Source: Methanocella_A sp963769045 | GTDB taxonomy: Archaea > Halobacteriota > Methanocellia > Methanocellales > Methanocellaceae | Assembly: GCA_963769045.1 (NCBI GenBank) | Contig: CAVYKK010000030.1 | Span: 12,182-76,181 of the forward strand | Direction: 5' to 3' | Length of the DNA stretch: 64,000 bases | In this document: positions 25,691 through 34,199 of the stretch, one piece after another | How positions within the stretch are numbered: the stretch's first letter is position 1 | Layout of the letters: each line of letters begins with the position of its first letter | Notes under the pieces: generated by a model | What the model was told of the DNA's origin: nothing | Database searches by the model: none | Seen by the model: the letters and a program-made list of their open reading frames with translations, nothing else | Made by a program: the position numbers and the translations under genes

Positions 25691-26422
25691 ATGGCAATGG
25701 TTGAACTGACTGAGGCAGAAAAAAAGAAGAGAATACTCTCGACGGGCAACATGGAGATCGACAAGAAGCTTGCAGACGGCCTGCCGATCCATTCACTGAA
25801 CCTCATCGAGGGAGCTAACGACACGGGCAAGAGCGTGCTCACCCAGCAAATCACCTGGGGCGGGCTTAACCAGGGGCATACCTTCGCGATTTATACCACG
25901 GAGAACACGATCAAGAGCTTCCTGACCCAGATGGAGAGCCTGTCGCTCGACATATCCGACCACTTCGTCTGGGGCTACCTGAAGATCTACCCCATCCACG
26001 TGGAAGGCGTCGAGCTGACGTCCGATATCGCGCGCGGTTTCATGCAGCGGCTGATCAGCCACATGAAGATGTGCCCGGAGGACATACTCGTGATCGACTC
26101 GTTCACCGTGTTCACCATCGGCTCCTCGTCGGACGACATCTTCAAGTTTTTCGCCGAGTGCAAGAACATGTGCGACATGGGCAAGACCATCATGATCACC
26201 CTCCACCAGTATGCCTTCGACGAGGACACGCTCATCCGTATCCGGTCGATGGCAGACGGCCATATCAAGCTGAGGCTGGAACAGGTGGGCGACAGGTACG
26301 TGAACATGATGGAAGTCTCCAAGATCAGGGGCGCCAGCAAAGCGACGGGCAACATCGTCAGCTTTGAGGTGCACCCGGGCTACGGCCTTAAAATTATTCC
26401 GTTCTCATCAGCGCAGGTATAA
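25691..26422 (+). CDS. flaH: Archaellum ATPase regulator FlaH
   Basis: A RecA/KaiC-like protein of about 243 residues that binds ATP and forms a ring under the FlaI motor. Start at ATG 25691 (AGGTGAATGAA upstream; GTG 25682 gives MNEM). The Walker A is the family's variant GANDTGKSVLTQQ, and the Walker B lies at DILVIDSFTVF. The core also has FAIYTTENTIKSFLTQM. The length is normal. flaI starts one base after the stop. Confidence 0.93.
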   Translation: MAMVELTEAEKKKRILSTGNMEIDKKLADGLPIHSLNLIEGANDTGKSVLTQQITWGGLNQGHTFAIYTTENTIKSFLTQMESLSLDISDHFVWGYLKIYPIHVEGVELTSDIARGFMQRLISHMKMCPEDILVIDSFTVFTIGSSSDDIFKFFAECKNMCDMGKTIMITLHQYAFDEDTLIRIRSMADGHIKLRLEQVGDRYVNMMEVSKIRGASKATGNIVSFEVHPGYGLKIIPFSSAQV

Positions 26423-26423
26423 T

Positions 26424-28214
26424 ATGAACAACGAGCCACCGGTACAGAGCAAAGTAGGGGAGTTCAAGCTCCCGTTCGACCTGATCGAGCCGCCGAAGGA
26501 CCACGATCACCTGGACTTGAACAACTGCGGGATATACCGGATACTGCCGCCGGATGGCAAGAAAGAAGCGGAAAAGAACCCGTACCTGCTGGACTATCTC
26601 CACATGATCCCTATCGAGACCATAGGCATACCGAGGCTCGTCACGAAGCTTGACAGAAAGCTGAACGAGACCAAGGCCCCGAACTTCATCTACCCGGCAG
26701 GCGATGAAATCTACATCCACATCTATGGCGACGTCAACGACGTCCGTAACTATTACATCCCGGTGGAACAGCACTTCGTCGTCGACATCAACGAGTACCT
26801 GCCCGTGGTCGAGGAACGTCTCGTGGACATGGTTTCCGGCTACACGCCCGGCAGCCTGGAAGAGAGACAGGCGATCCTGAAAGAATGCCTCCATAAGATC
26901 TGCGTGATTGACGACAAGAAAAAGCCTAAGGCGGCACGGAAAAAGAGTAACGTGCCGTTCGCGTCCCTCTTCGCGAAGAAGGAGGGCGGCCGCACGGTAA
27001 ACCTGACACAAAACGAGTACAACGCGCTTGAGTACTATATCATGCGCGAGAAAGTCGGAATGGGGCTGCTGGAACCCGTGATCAAGGACAAGAACATCGA
27101 AGATATCACTTGCGATGGCTACGGGCCGATCTTCCTTGAACACAAGGTCTTCAAGGGACTGAAGACCGCAATCGAGTTCTCCCAGCAGGACCTCAACAAG
27201 TTCGTGCTGCAGCTGTCAGAGAAGATCGGGAAGCCGATTACCTTTGCAAGCCCGATCGTCGACGCCACCCTCCCCGACGGGAGCCGTATCAACATCGTCT
27301 ACGGCGACGACGTCTCCAAGCGCGGCAGCAACTTCACCATCCGTAAGTTCTCAGACAAGCCTCTGAGCCTCCTGACGCTGATAGCATCCAATACGATGGA
27401 CTTCAACATGGCAGCCTATCTGTGGATCATGCTGCAAGAGGGCATGAGCATGTTCGTGAGCGGAGAGACAGCCAGCGGTAAGACGACGACACTGAACGCC
27501 ATCATGGCGTTCATCCCTCCCACCGCAAAGATCGTGTCCATTGAAGATACGGCTGAGGTACAGGTGCCGCATAAGAACTGGACCAGAGAGATCACCAGGG
27601 GCGGCGGCAAGGGCACGAGCGCTTCGGAGGTCGGCATGTTTGACTTGCTGAAAGCCGCGCTGCGTCAACGTCCCAACTACATCGTGGTGGGTGAAATCCG
27701 AGGCGTCGAAGGAGCCGTCGCGTTCCAGGCCATCCAGACCGGCCACCCTGTGCTCTCCACATTCCACGCAGCATCGGTGGAGAAGCTCATCCAGCGTCTC
27801 ACCGGCGACCCGATCAACATCCCCAAGACGTACGTGGACAACCTGAACCTGGTGCTCATCCAGAGCGCGGTGAAACGGCCGGACGGCAAGACCGTCCGTC
27901 GCGTACTGTCGATCAACGAGATCGTGGGCTACAACCCCCAGACCAAAGGCTTCAGCTACGTAGAAGCGTTCTCCTGGGACCCGGTCACCGACACGTTTAC
28001 CTTCAAGGGTAACGGCTCCAGCTACCTGCTCGAGCAGAAGGTGGCCCGCAGTCTCGGTATTCCCAGCCATAAGACCAAGATCATTTATGATGAGATAGAA
28101 AAGCGCGCGAAGATTCTGAGAAAGATCAACGAGTCCAAGATGACCGACTACTATGACTTCTACAACATGGTCGTGAAGATCGAGAAGCGCGGACTGCTCA
28201 AGATGGAGGTGTGA
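26424..28214 (+). CDS. flaI: Archaellum motor ATPase FlaI
   Basis: A secretion-superfamily ATPase of about 596 residues that drives assembly and rotation of the filament. Start at ATG 26424; the longer frame from 26364 lies inside flaH. The N-terminal domain (to about residue 230) leads to the ATPase core with Walker A GETASGKTTTLNAIM, the Asp box SIEDTAEVQVPH, Walker B YIVVGEIRGVEGAVAFQAI and the His box GHPVLSTFHAAS. The C-terminus is Lys-rich and helical. Overlaps flaJ by four bases. Confidence 0.96.
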   Translation: MNNEPPVQSKVGEFKLPFDLIEPPKDHDHLDLNNCGIYRILPPDGKKEAEKNPYLLDYLHMIPIETIGIPRLVTKLDRKLNETKAPNFIYPAGDEIYIHIYGDVNDVRNYYIPVEQHFVVDINEYLPVVEERLVDMVSGYTPGSLEERQAILKECLHKICVIDDKKKPKAARKKSNVPFASLFAKKEGGRTVNLTQNEYNALEYYIMREKVGMGLLEPVIKDKNIEDITCDGYGPIFLEHKVFKGLKTAIEFSQQDLNKFVLQLSEKIGKPITFASPIVDATLPDGSRINIVYGDDVSKRGSNFTIRKFSDKPLSLLTLIASNTMDFNMAAYLWIMLQEGMSMFVSGETASGKTTTLNAIMAFIPPTAKIVSIEDTAEVQVPHKNWTREITRGGGKGTSASEVGMFDLLKAALRQRPNYIVVGEIRGVEGAVAFQAIQTGHPVLSTFHAASVEKLIQRLTGDPINIPKTYVDNLNLVLIQSAVKRPDGKTVRRVLSINEIVGYNPQTKGFSYVEAFSWDPVTDTFTFKGNGSSYLLEQKVARSLGIPSHKTKIIYDEIEKRAKILRKINESKMTDYYDFYNMVVKIEKRGLLKMEV

Positions 28215-29842
28215 TTACGGCAGAGACGGCAGAGGTGAGCGTGCCCGTAGTGAAGACAGTCAAGAAGACCAGATCTTCGGGATCGTTTGGCTCCATAGGA
28301 AAGTCATTGAAGCAGACGATGCTCCCGGTCACAACGTACTTCCAGAGCTACATCGAGAGCGGCCGCATCGACATCGACCTGCTCTACACGGTCACCTATA
28401 TGAATACGATCGCCACCGGAGACATCGCCCGTGACGAGATCTTCCGCCGCGTCTCGGAGAGAGAAGACTTCGTCTGCTCGAAATATTTCAAGCAGGTCTA
28501 CATGCTGGCGAAAAACTGGAACTACGAGTACAGCACCGCCTGTTCCGTCGTGGCCAAGCGCGTAGCCAACAAGCGGCTGAAAGACCTGCTCATGCGGCTG
28601 GCGAACGCCATGTCCTCGGGCGAGCCCGAGGCAAAGTTCCTGGAGGGCGAGTGGGTCACGATGATGTCGATCTACAAGAACGAGTACGAGCGCGCCCTGG
28701 AGTCGCTGAAGCGGTGGACAGACGCGTACATTGCACTACTCGTTTCGATGGCCTTCGTGTCGGTGACGATGCTGCTGTCGGTCATCCTTTACAGCCTGGG
28801 CGACCCGTTCACGATGCTCATGCTGACAGTGGTGCTGACCGCGCTGGTCGGCGCCATATGCATCTACGTCATCCGGGCGGAAGCACCCAAAGAGTACAAG
28901 ACACATAGTCTGAAGTTCAAATCCATCGAGCAAAAGCAGATCGGTGAACTGGAGAAGGTACTGCTTCCCGGCGCATTGATTCTGGCCGCATTAATGTTTG
29001 TCATGGGCGTGAACAACGGCTTTATCCTGATCATCGTCGGCCTGATCATCGCGCCGATCGGGTTCATAGGCATGATAGACGACAAGAACGTCGACCGCCG
29101 CGACCGCGACTTCTCCCAGTTCACCAAGATGCTGGGCGCAATCTGCGGGGGCATGGGCGTCACAGTGAAAGAGGGAATTAAAAAGGTCGACCAGAAGTCG
29201 ATCGGGTCACTGGACACACTGGTCAAGCGGCTCTACGTGCAGCTGATGATGGGCATCGAGCCCCGGCTCTGCTGGCAAAAGTTCGTCGGCTTCGCGGGGA
29301 GCGACCTGATGCATAAGTTCTCCTACGTGTTCCTGGACGCCATCGAACTGGGCGGCGACCCGGTGAAAATCGGCAAACTGGTCAACAGCACCAGTCTCGA
29401 GATCGTGCTCCTGCGGCTGAAGCGGCAGCTCACGGCATCGAGCTTCACCACGCTGCTCATCCCGCTTCATATCTCCATGACCGCCCTGATCATCTTCATC
29501 ATCGAGATCATGATCATATTCTCGACCATGATCTCGAAGCTCTACAGCTCGATGGATACATTCGACACTACCGGCACCGGCGGTGTCTCAGTCCAGTCCA
29601 TGGGGTTCAGCCTGTTCACTAACGTGAACACCGATTTGCTGGCCCAGTATGCGTTCATGATGGTGCTGGTCTTCACGGTCGTCAACACGCTCGCCGCCTG
29701 GGTGGCGGTGGGCGGCAACAAATATAAGGTGTGCTACTACGGGGCGATCATGTCAGTCACGTCGGGACTGGCGCTGATCATCGTACCCATAGCAGTCCAG
29801 ACAATATTCAGCTTCCCGACGATAACGGCAGGTGGATTATGA
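28211..29842 (+). CDS. flaJ: Archaellum platform protein FlaJ
   Basis: The integral membrane platform (TadC/T2SF family), 543 residues, starting at GTG 28211 within the flaI stop (GTGA overlap, GGAGGT upstream). A cytoplasmic N-terminal domain (ITFRRVSE-like, EREDFVCSKYFKQVYML) is followed by membrane segments around YIALLVSMAFVSVTMLLSVI and LILAALMFVMGVNNGFILII. A second cytoplasmic domain with MMGIEPRLCWQKFVGFAGSD and C-terminal membrane helices follow. The length is typical for euryarchaeal FlaJ. It overlaps the next gene by ATGA. Confidence 0.95.
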   Translation: MITAETAEVSVPVVKTVKKTRSSGSFGSIGKSLKQTMLPVTTYFQSYIESGRIDIDLLYTVTYMNTIATGDIARDEIFRRVSEREDFVCSKYFKQVYMLAKNWNYEYSTACSVVAKRVANKRLKDLLMRLANAMSSGEPEAKFLEGEWVTMMSIYKNEYERALESLKRWTDAYIALLVSMAFVSVTMLLSVILYSLGDPFTMLMLTVVLTALVGAICIYVIRAEAPKEYKTHSLKFKSIEQKQIGELEKVLLPGALILAALMFVMGVNNGFILIIVGLIIAPIGFIGMIDDKNVDRRDRDFSQFTKMLGAICGGMGVTVKEGIKKVDQKSIGSLDTLVKRLYVQLMMGIEPRLCWQKFVGFAGSDLMHKFSYVFLDAIELGGDPVKIGKLVNSTSLEIVLLRLKRQLTASSFTTLLIPLHISMTALIIFIIEIMIIFSTMISKLYSSMDTFDTTGTGGVSVQSMGFSLFTNVNTDLLAQYAFMMVLVFTVVNTLAAWVAVGGNKYKVCYYGAIMSVTSGLALIIVPIAVQTIFSFPTITAGGL

Positions 29843-30960
29843 TACTAGACGGACAAATACTCCTGATCATCCTGGTCGTCGTAGCGCTGGCCATTGCCGC
29901 GCTCGGCGTCTATGTCAGGTTCGCGATGGGAAAAGCGCCTGCAGAGGGGGACATGATTCTCTCCCGGTTCCTGCGGTCCGGCCAGAAGGCCAATCCTGAG
30001 GAAGAGTCGGGCATTGCAGCGCAGGAAGCGCCCGCGGCATCGGGAAGACTATCGGGCATCGGTTTGTCGCCAGCTCCAGGCAACAGCCTTTCCGGCGACC
30101 CGGCGATGGCCGGCTCCCCGGATAAGAAAGGCCTGCTGTCTGGCTTCGGCGGCGGGCTCTCCGGGCTTATGGGTGCCCGGAAAAACAAGGAGCAGATCAA
30201 GGAAGAAGTAAAAGCCATCGACAGCCAGCTTGAACAGGTGCTCCAGCAGTCAGTGGCTATCAGTGCGCCGGAAAACATGCAGCCGGGGATTCCCGACATG
30301 CCAATGAGTATGCCGGACATGCCCAACATGCCCAACAGCATGTCACTAAGCATGCCGGACAGCGCACCAATGAGTATGCCGGACATGCCCAACATGCCTG
30401 ATATGCCTGACATGTCGGGTGGTATGTCACTCAACATGCCGGACAGCGCATCGCTCGACATGCCCGACATGCAGCTCACCCTGCCCGACATCGCCCCGGT
30501 CAGCGAACCGGCAAGCTCGCCAGGGACCGGGCCCTCGATCGGCGGCGGGGAGCACACGCAGATAAAGAACAGCGGCGAAGGCGTCAAGAAGCTGTGCAAA
30601 GAATATGTCATGCCAAATGACCCCGTGTTGACGCCCGAAGGAGGGCTGCAGATCGAAATCGCAGACTCGGACAAGAGTCCGGATGGCAAAACCAAATCCA
30701 AAAAGTCAAAGGACGGCAAGGGCAAGTACGGGGACAACCAATCCGCAGACGGCATTGGCGACTTCGGGGGCAAGAAAGGAGACGCAAGCGACGATCTGCT
30801 GAAGGACCTGGAGCAGGAAGTCTCGATAGAAGAGGCGGTCAGCACATCGATCATGAAAGAGTATGCGGACATGCCCATCACCTGCGACGAAATCGAGACC
30901 GACCTGAAGGGTATCCTGGACAACATCACCGTCAATACGCGCGGCAAGAAACACGCGTAA
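29839..30960 (+). CDS. Unknown membrane protein with Met-Pro-Asp repeats, coupled to flaJ
   Basis: 373 residues from ATG 29839, overlapping the flaJ stop (ATGA), so it belongs to the archaellum operon. One N-terminal membrane helix (ILLIILVVVALAIAALGVYV) is followed by a soluble part with a helix (KNKEQIKEEVKAIDSQLEQV). A repeat tract of the type MPDMPNMPNSMSLSMPDSAP covers about residues 150-220. A charged Lys/Asp/Gly-rich segment follows, then a C-terminal helix (EQEVSIEEAVSTSIMKEYAD). One membrane anchor plus soluble helix recalls crenarchaeal FlaX in plan only; I see no clear sequence match. Function unknown. Confidence 0.8.
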   Translation: MILDGQILLIILVVVALAIAALGVYVRFAMGKAPAEGDMILSRFLRSGQKANPEEESGIAAQEAPAASGRLSGIGLSPAPGNSLSGDPAMAGSPDKKGLLSGFGGGLSGLMGARKNKEQIKEEVKAIDSQLEQVLQQSVAISAPENMQPGIPDMPMSMPDMPNMPNSMSLSMPDSAPMSMPDMPNMPDMPDMSGGMSLNMPDSASLDMPDMQLTLPDIAPVSEPASSPGTGPSIGGGEHTQIKNSGEGVKKLCKEYVMPNDPVLTPEGGLQIEIADSDKSPDGKTKSKKSKDGKGKYGDNQSADGIGDFGGKKGDASDDLLKDLEQEVSIEEAVSTSIMKEYADMPITCDEIETDLKGILDNITVNTRGKKHA

Positions 30961-31090
30961 TCGAATCAATATTATCCCAAAGACGCGAAGGCGCGGGGCA
31001 GCGTGGCACTTTCATCAGTACGCGCTGCAACGAATACCACGAGGTGCCACGGACTTTTAATGTGGCTCCGCGCCCGAGCGTCCAAAAACG

Positions 31091-31220
31091 GGCATTGGAC
31101 ACTAAGGGCACAAAGGGCACGGAGGGCACAAAGGGCATGCCCCGACAATTTCTTATAATACTTACATCCTCAGTGCACTTTGTGCCCTCCGTGCCCTTAG
31201 TGCCCTCTGTGTCCGATGCT
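31091..31220. repeat. Intergenic hairpin repeat, copy 4
   Basis: The left arm GGCATTGGACACTAAGGGCA continues with CAAAGGGCACGGAGGGCAC, four 9-nt units. The right arm GCACTTTGTGCCCTCCGTG, then CCCTTAGTGCCCTCTGTGTC, is its near-exact complement. The loop is about 35 nt. It is a good example of the family and may end the archaellum transcript. Confidence 0.85.
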
Positions 31221-31276
31221 TTTATCTACCCGGTGCGTGAATATATGCCACCGACAAAGAAAGTATATGCCTTATT

Positions 31277-31531
31277 ATGGCAGATACTGACAAAAACGCG
31301 GCCCACGGGGACGCCAGGGCCGGGAAGGTGTCCTTCCCGACCTACAGGGATACCAGGGCCGGGAAGGTGTCGCAATTGAACGAGTACAACGCATGCCCGT
31401 ATATCGTCGCAGGCTCTTTGTGCATCATGGAAGGCATAAAGTCCTGGGTCTGCATCCGGCACGACCGGATTGTCAGCAAGGCGCACTGCGCGGAATGCAG
31501 GCTGGTCTTGACTCGCACCCCGAGCTTTTAA
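31277..31531 (+). CDS. Small Cys-containing protein, unknown
   Basis: 84 residues from ATG 31277. The first half contains two copies of ARAGKVS, encoded by a direct DNA repeat (CCAGGGCCGGGAAGGTGTC). The second half has CPYIVAGSLC, WVCIRHD and HCAEC, which could bind a metal. Stop is followed within 20 bases by the next gene on the same strand. No family recognised. Confidence 0.5.
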   Translation: MADTDKNAAHGDARAGKVSFPTYRDTRAGKVSQLNEYNACPYIVAGSLCIMEGIKSWVCIRHDRIVSKAHCAECRLVLTRTPSF

Positions 31532-31549
31532 AATCATGGAGTGACAGAC

Positions 31550-31780
31550 ATGAGAAAGGTATTACATTTTAACCAGAAAGACTACAAGAACAACCCCGAG
31601 CACACAATCAAGCTCATCGTACACTCGGCCAACATCGGCAGGCTCGAGGAAGGCACGCTGGAGCGCATCAAGCCAGAGCCCAACTCGGCAGTCGACGTAT
31701 GGCACGCGGTCTGCGGTGTAACGACTTGCGAAATCACCATCAACAAGCAGAAGTCCGAAGCCACTATCATAACCGTCTGA
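31550..31780 (+). CDS. Small hypothetical protein
   Basis: 76 residues from ATG 31550, with GGAGTGACAG upstream (a GTG at 31541 is also possible). Sequence MRKVLHFNQKDYKNNPEHTI, then VWHAVCGVTTCEITINKQKS: a compact alpha/beta look with two cysteines. No family recognised. Probably co-transcribed with the preceding Cys protein. A hairpin repeat begins three bases after its stop. Confidence 0.6.
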   Translation: MRKVLHFNQKDYKNNPEHTIKLIVHSANIGRLEEGTLERIKPEPNSAVDVWHAVCGVTTCEITINKQKSEATIITV

Positions 31781-31782
31781 TC

Positions 31783-31922
31783 GTGGCCACAAAGGTCACG
31801 AAGTACACAAAGGTCACTAAGGCCTTTGTTTGCTATCTTTTTCTTAGATATGTTAATTTCTTATCAAATGCCATACCTGACCTTTGTGCCCTTTGTGCCC
31901 TTTGTGACCTTTGTGTTCTCCG
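31783..31922. repeat. Intergenic hairpin repeat, copy 5
   Basis: The left arm GTGGCCACAAAGGTCACGAA, then GTACACAAAGGTCACTAAGG, and the right arm CCTTTGTGCCCTTTGTGCCC, then TTTGTGACCTTTGTG, pair imperfectly in 9-nt units. It separates two small genes. Confidence 0.75.
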
Positions 31923-31946
31923 ATTTTAAATGAAAAAGGCATATGC

Positions 31947-32064
31947 AAAACTATATATGTGTTCGTAACACAGTATCCTTGCTAAAGCAAGCAAGTAAAA
32001 GCCCCGGACAAGGGGTTAAGGCTCTCCGCACACTACCGCGGGGCCGCAAAGGATGTGAAAACCT
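31947..32064 (+). promoter_or_regulatory. Promoter and folded leader of a small membrane protein gene
   Basis: The TATA element AAAACTATATATGTG lies at 31947-31961. The leader of about 85 nt contains short self-complementary pieces (GCTAAAGC near 31981; CCCCGGACAAGGGG; CCGCACACTACCGCGG). I cannot assign it to a riboswitch class. Confidence 0.4.
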
Positions 32065-32250
32065 ATGAATACCGTGAGCGTCAATGCGACGCAGCTTATG
32101 GGCGTCGGCCTGGGGCTGCTGGTCGTCGTTGCGGGAATCATAGTGAACGTAATGAAGTTCGGCAATGATATTTCGCTGACAAATATGGCGTCGTACGCCG
32201 CGCTTGGCTTCCTCGTGTTGCTGAGCATGTTCATACTGGGAAGAGATTAA
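32065..32250 (+). CDS. Two-helix small membrane protein
   Basis: 61 residues from ATG 32065 (GGATGTG upstream). Two membrane helices: QLMGVGLGLLVVVAGIIVNV and YAALGFLVLLSMFILG, joined by a short polar loop KFGNDISLTN. Has its own TATA promoter. No family recognised. Confidence 0.65.
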   Translation: MNTVSVNATQLMGVGLGLLVVVAGIIVNVMKFGNDISLTNMASYAALGFLVLLSMFILGRD

Positions 32251-32278
32251 GCCCACAATGTGGCATTTTTTCTTATAT

Positions 32279-32496
32279 TAGAGGTCCCTGAGGTGACAGG
32301 AGGCCACGGAGATGCCCACAGTTTTTGAGGTCGCAGAGGTTATGAGAGGGCACAAAGGTATTCACAGAGGCTGGATATAAAACAGGGCTCCGGGTAGCCA
32401 TTTCCTTAAAAATCCTCTGTGTCGTCCTCTGTGACCTCTGTGACCTCTGTGCTGAGCTCTGTGACCTCTCGATACCTCCGAGACCTCCGGAGGGCA
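32279..32496. repeat. Intergenic hairpin repeat, copy 6
   Basis: The left arm contains GAGGTCCCTGAGGTGACAGG and GAGGTCGCAGAGG; the right arm contains CCTCTGTGACCTCTGTGACC and ends near CCTCCGAGACCTC. Units recur every 9 bases with core GACCTCTGT. The arms are less perfect than in copies 4 and 8. Confidence 0.65.
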
Positions 32497-32532
32497 AAGG
32501 ATTAATATCACCACCGTAAAAAACAGTCAAGC

Positions 32533-33348
32533 ATGAGGGATGGAATAAGGCACGCGATACTGGTAGTCGCAGGCCTGCTAGGGGTATTGCTGGTCATCTC
32601 ATTTACGGCCTGGGGGCTCACGACTTACGGCTCGATCAGGCATATCGTCGGCGATATGGCCGCGCAGCCGGATAAGGCGGTCTCGCTCCAGAACCAGTAT
32701 GATGACATGACCATCGCTTTCGCAAGCGGCAATGATGCCTACACGTTCCATTTTAACTCGGCGCCGGTCGATGTCGGCAAATCGCAGGCCGAAGGGCTTG
32801 ACAGGGACGCGGTGATCCGTCTGGTGATGGACAGGTACGCTTCCGACCTTTATAACGGCAGGCTGACCGCCGGAGGCCCCGGCTTTGCCGGTATTTTCTT
32901 CAGCGCGACCGGCAACCTGATCTATTTCCTCCTCATGCTGATCATCGCGATCATGTTCATCGCCTTCGTCGCGGGAGGCATAGTGCCTTTCACGGGCACC
33001 CCGATGCCTGACCGGCTGAAGAGCGCGGGCAAGGTCATCGCGGCTGTCTGCACGGTGGCGTTCCTGTTCTTCGCCTTTATTCCGGGCCTTATCAAATCGA
33101 TAGCCTGGGGTAACATCGCCAATGCCGATGCCGCCAGGGATATCCTCGATATTATTGAGCCGGCCCTCGTCAGTTCGCTGTTGAGAAATACGCTGCTGAT
33201 GATAATCATCGGCGGAATCCTGTTCGGCGCAGGGTATTACCAGCAGATGCAAGAAGGAGCGCAGGGAAAACCGAAGCCCGCTCATGTGACAAATCACCAT
33301 GAGAGCCATGTCCCGCGCATGGATAGCCACAAGCGCAGGGGCTTGTAG
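32533..33348 (+). CDS. Multi-helix membrane protein, unknown
   Basis: 271 residues from ATG 32533. An N-terminal membrane helix (AILVVAGLLGVLLVISFTAW) is followed by an outside domain of about 90 residues (IAFASGNDAYTFHFNSAPVD). Three further helices follow (LIYFLLMLIIAIMFIAFVAG, AAVCTVAFLFFAFIPGLI, LMIIIGGILFGAGYY), and the tail is His/Lys-rich and basic. No family recognised. It is flanked on both sides by hairpin repeats. Confidence 0.75.
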   Translation: MRDGIRHAILVVAGLLGVLLVISFTAWGLTTYGSIRHIVGDMAAQPDKAVSLQNQYDDMTIAFASGNDAYTFHFNSAPVDVGKSQAEGLDRDAVIRLVMDRYASDLYNGRLTAGGPGFAGIFFSATGNLIYFLLMLIIAIMFIAFVAGGIVPFTGTPMPDRLKSAGKVIAAVCTVAFLFFAFIPGLIKSIAWGNIANADAARDILDIIEPALVSSLLRNTLLMIIIGGILFGAGYYQQMQEGAQGKPKPAHVTNHHESHVPRMDSHKRRGL

Positions 33349-33391
33349 AAAAGACCACCAGTTCACAGTGTATATTCATTCTCGTTTCTTT

Positions 33392-33812
33392 TATACAGGC
33401 TGAGAAGGCACCTAACACAAAGGCCACGATGTTTAGTCGTTTGGGTTACTTTTTGTATATTCAGATAAGGCACTCAACACAGAGTACACAGAGTTCACAG
33501 AGTACACGAAGTCTTGATCGGAAGAGGCTGCTGTAACCCGCCCTTTAATCGTACTCTGTGTATAGTCATTCGTAAAAGGTTATGTACGCTCATGACCCTT
33601 TCGACACGAAGGCCACGAAGGCCACGAGGTACACGACGTATACTTTTAAAAGAGGCTGCTATTGCCTCTTTCCATCGAAGACTTCGTGTACATTGTGGCC
33701 ATTGTGGCCTTCGTGTCGAAAGGGTCATGAGCCTGAATAAAAATATTCAGAAACGACTATACCCTGTGAACTCTGTGAACTCTGTGTTGAATGCCTTCTC
33801 AGTGAATACGAT
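33392..33812. repeat. Nested intergenic hairpin repeat, copy 7
   Basis: Two inverted repeats lie one inside the other. The outer arms are AAGGCACTCAACACAGAGTA, extending to TTCACAGAG (about 33468-33505), and the complement CTCTGTGAACTCTGTGTTGA, then ATGCCTTCTC (33775-33800). The inner arms are CTCATGACCCTTTCGACACG, then AAGGCCACGAAGGCCACGAG (33590-33632), and their complement ending GTCGAAAGGGTCATGAG (33684-33731). Further family sequence (TACAGGCTGAGAAGGCACC) starts near 33400. No gene lies in the 500 bases between the membrane protein and the chelatase gene. Confidence 0.85.
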
Positions 33813-33851
33813 AATGTTCCAAAGATGATGCTTAGCAAACAATAGTGAACA

Positions 33852-34199
33852 CTATTTAGTTATTACAGCACTGCCAACGCGTTCCTCGATAAGCCGTGTG
33901 ATGTGCTCCGATCGTCCCAGCGGTTCAAGTAAAATGGCCGTTTTGCCGGACGCCTTGATAGCCTCGGGAATGGTTACCCGTGTATGGTACCCCGGTGCGA
34001 CCAGCAGCGGCATGATAAAAATGCGGTCGGCCGTTATCCCGCCGAGCGCGTCTTTGATGTAAGGAGGCTTCTCGAGATAGCAGGCATCCACGATAGAAAA
34101 TCGGCCGGACTGCCGTAGCTGTTCTACATAATAAGGCAGCACGTCGTCTGCTCCGGGGTCTTTGCTGCCGTGGCCGATGATGAGCAGTGCGTCCTTCAT
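33852..34199 (-). CDS. cfbA: CbiX/CfbA-type small chelatase
   Basis: 115 residues from ATG 34199; the longer frame lies inside thiC. The signature LLIIGHGSKDPGADDVLPYY carries the first active-site His, and APGYHTRVTIPEAI the second, as in single-domain archaeal CbiX. Such enzymes insert cobalt or nickel into sirohydrochlorin. In methanogens the nickel form (CfbA) starts coenzyme F430 synthesis, so that role is inferred here. Overlaps the thiC stop by ATGA, so the two are co-translated. Confidence 0.8.
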   Translation of the reverse strand: MKDALLIIGHGSKDPGADDVLPYYVEQLRQSGRFSIVDACYLEKPPYIKDALGGITADRIFIMPLLVAPGYHTRVTIPEAIKASGKTAILLEPLGRSEHITRLIEERVGSAVITK

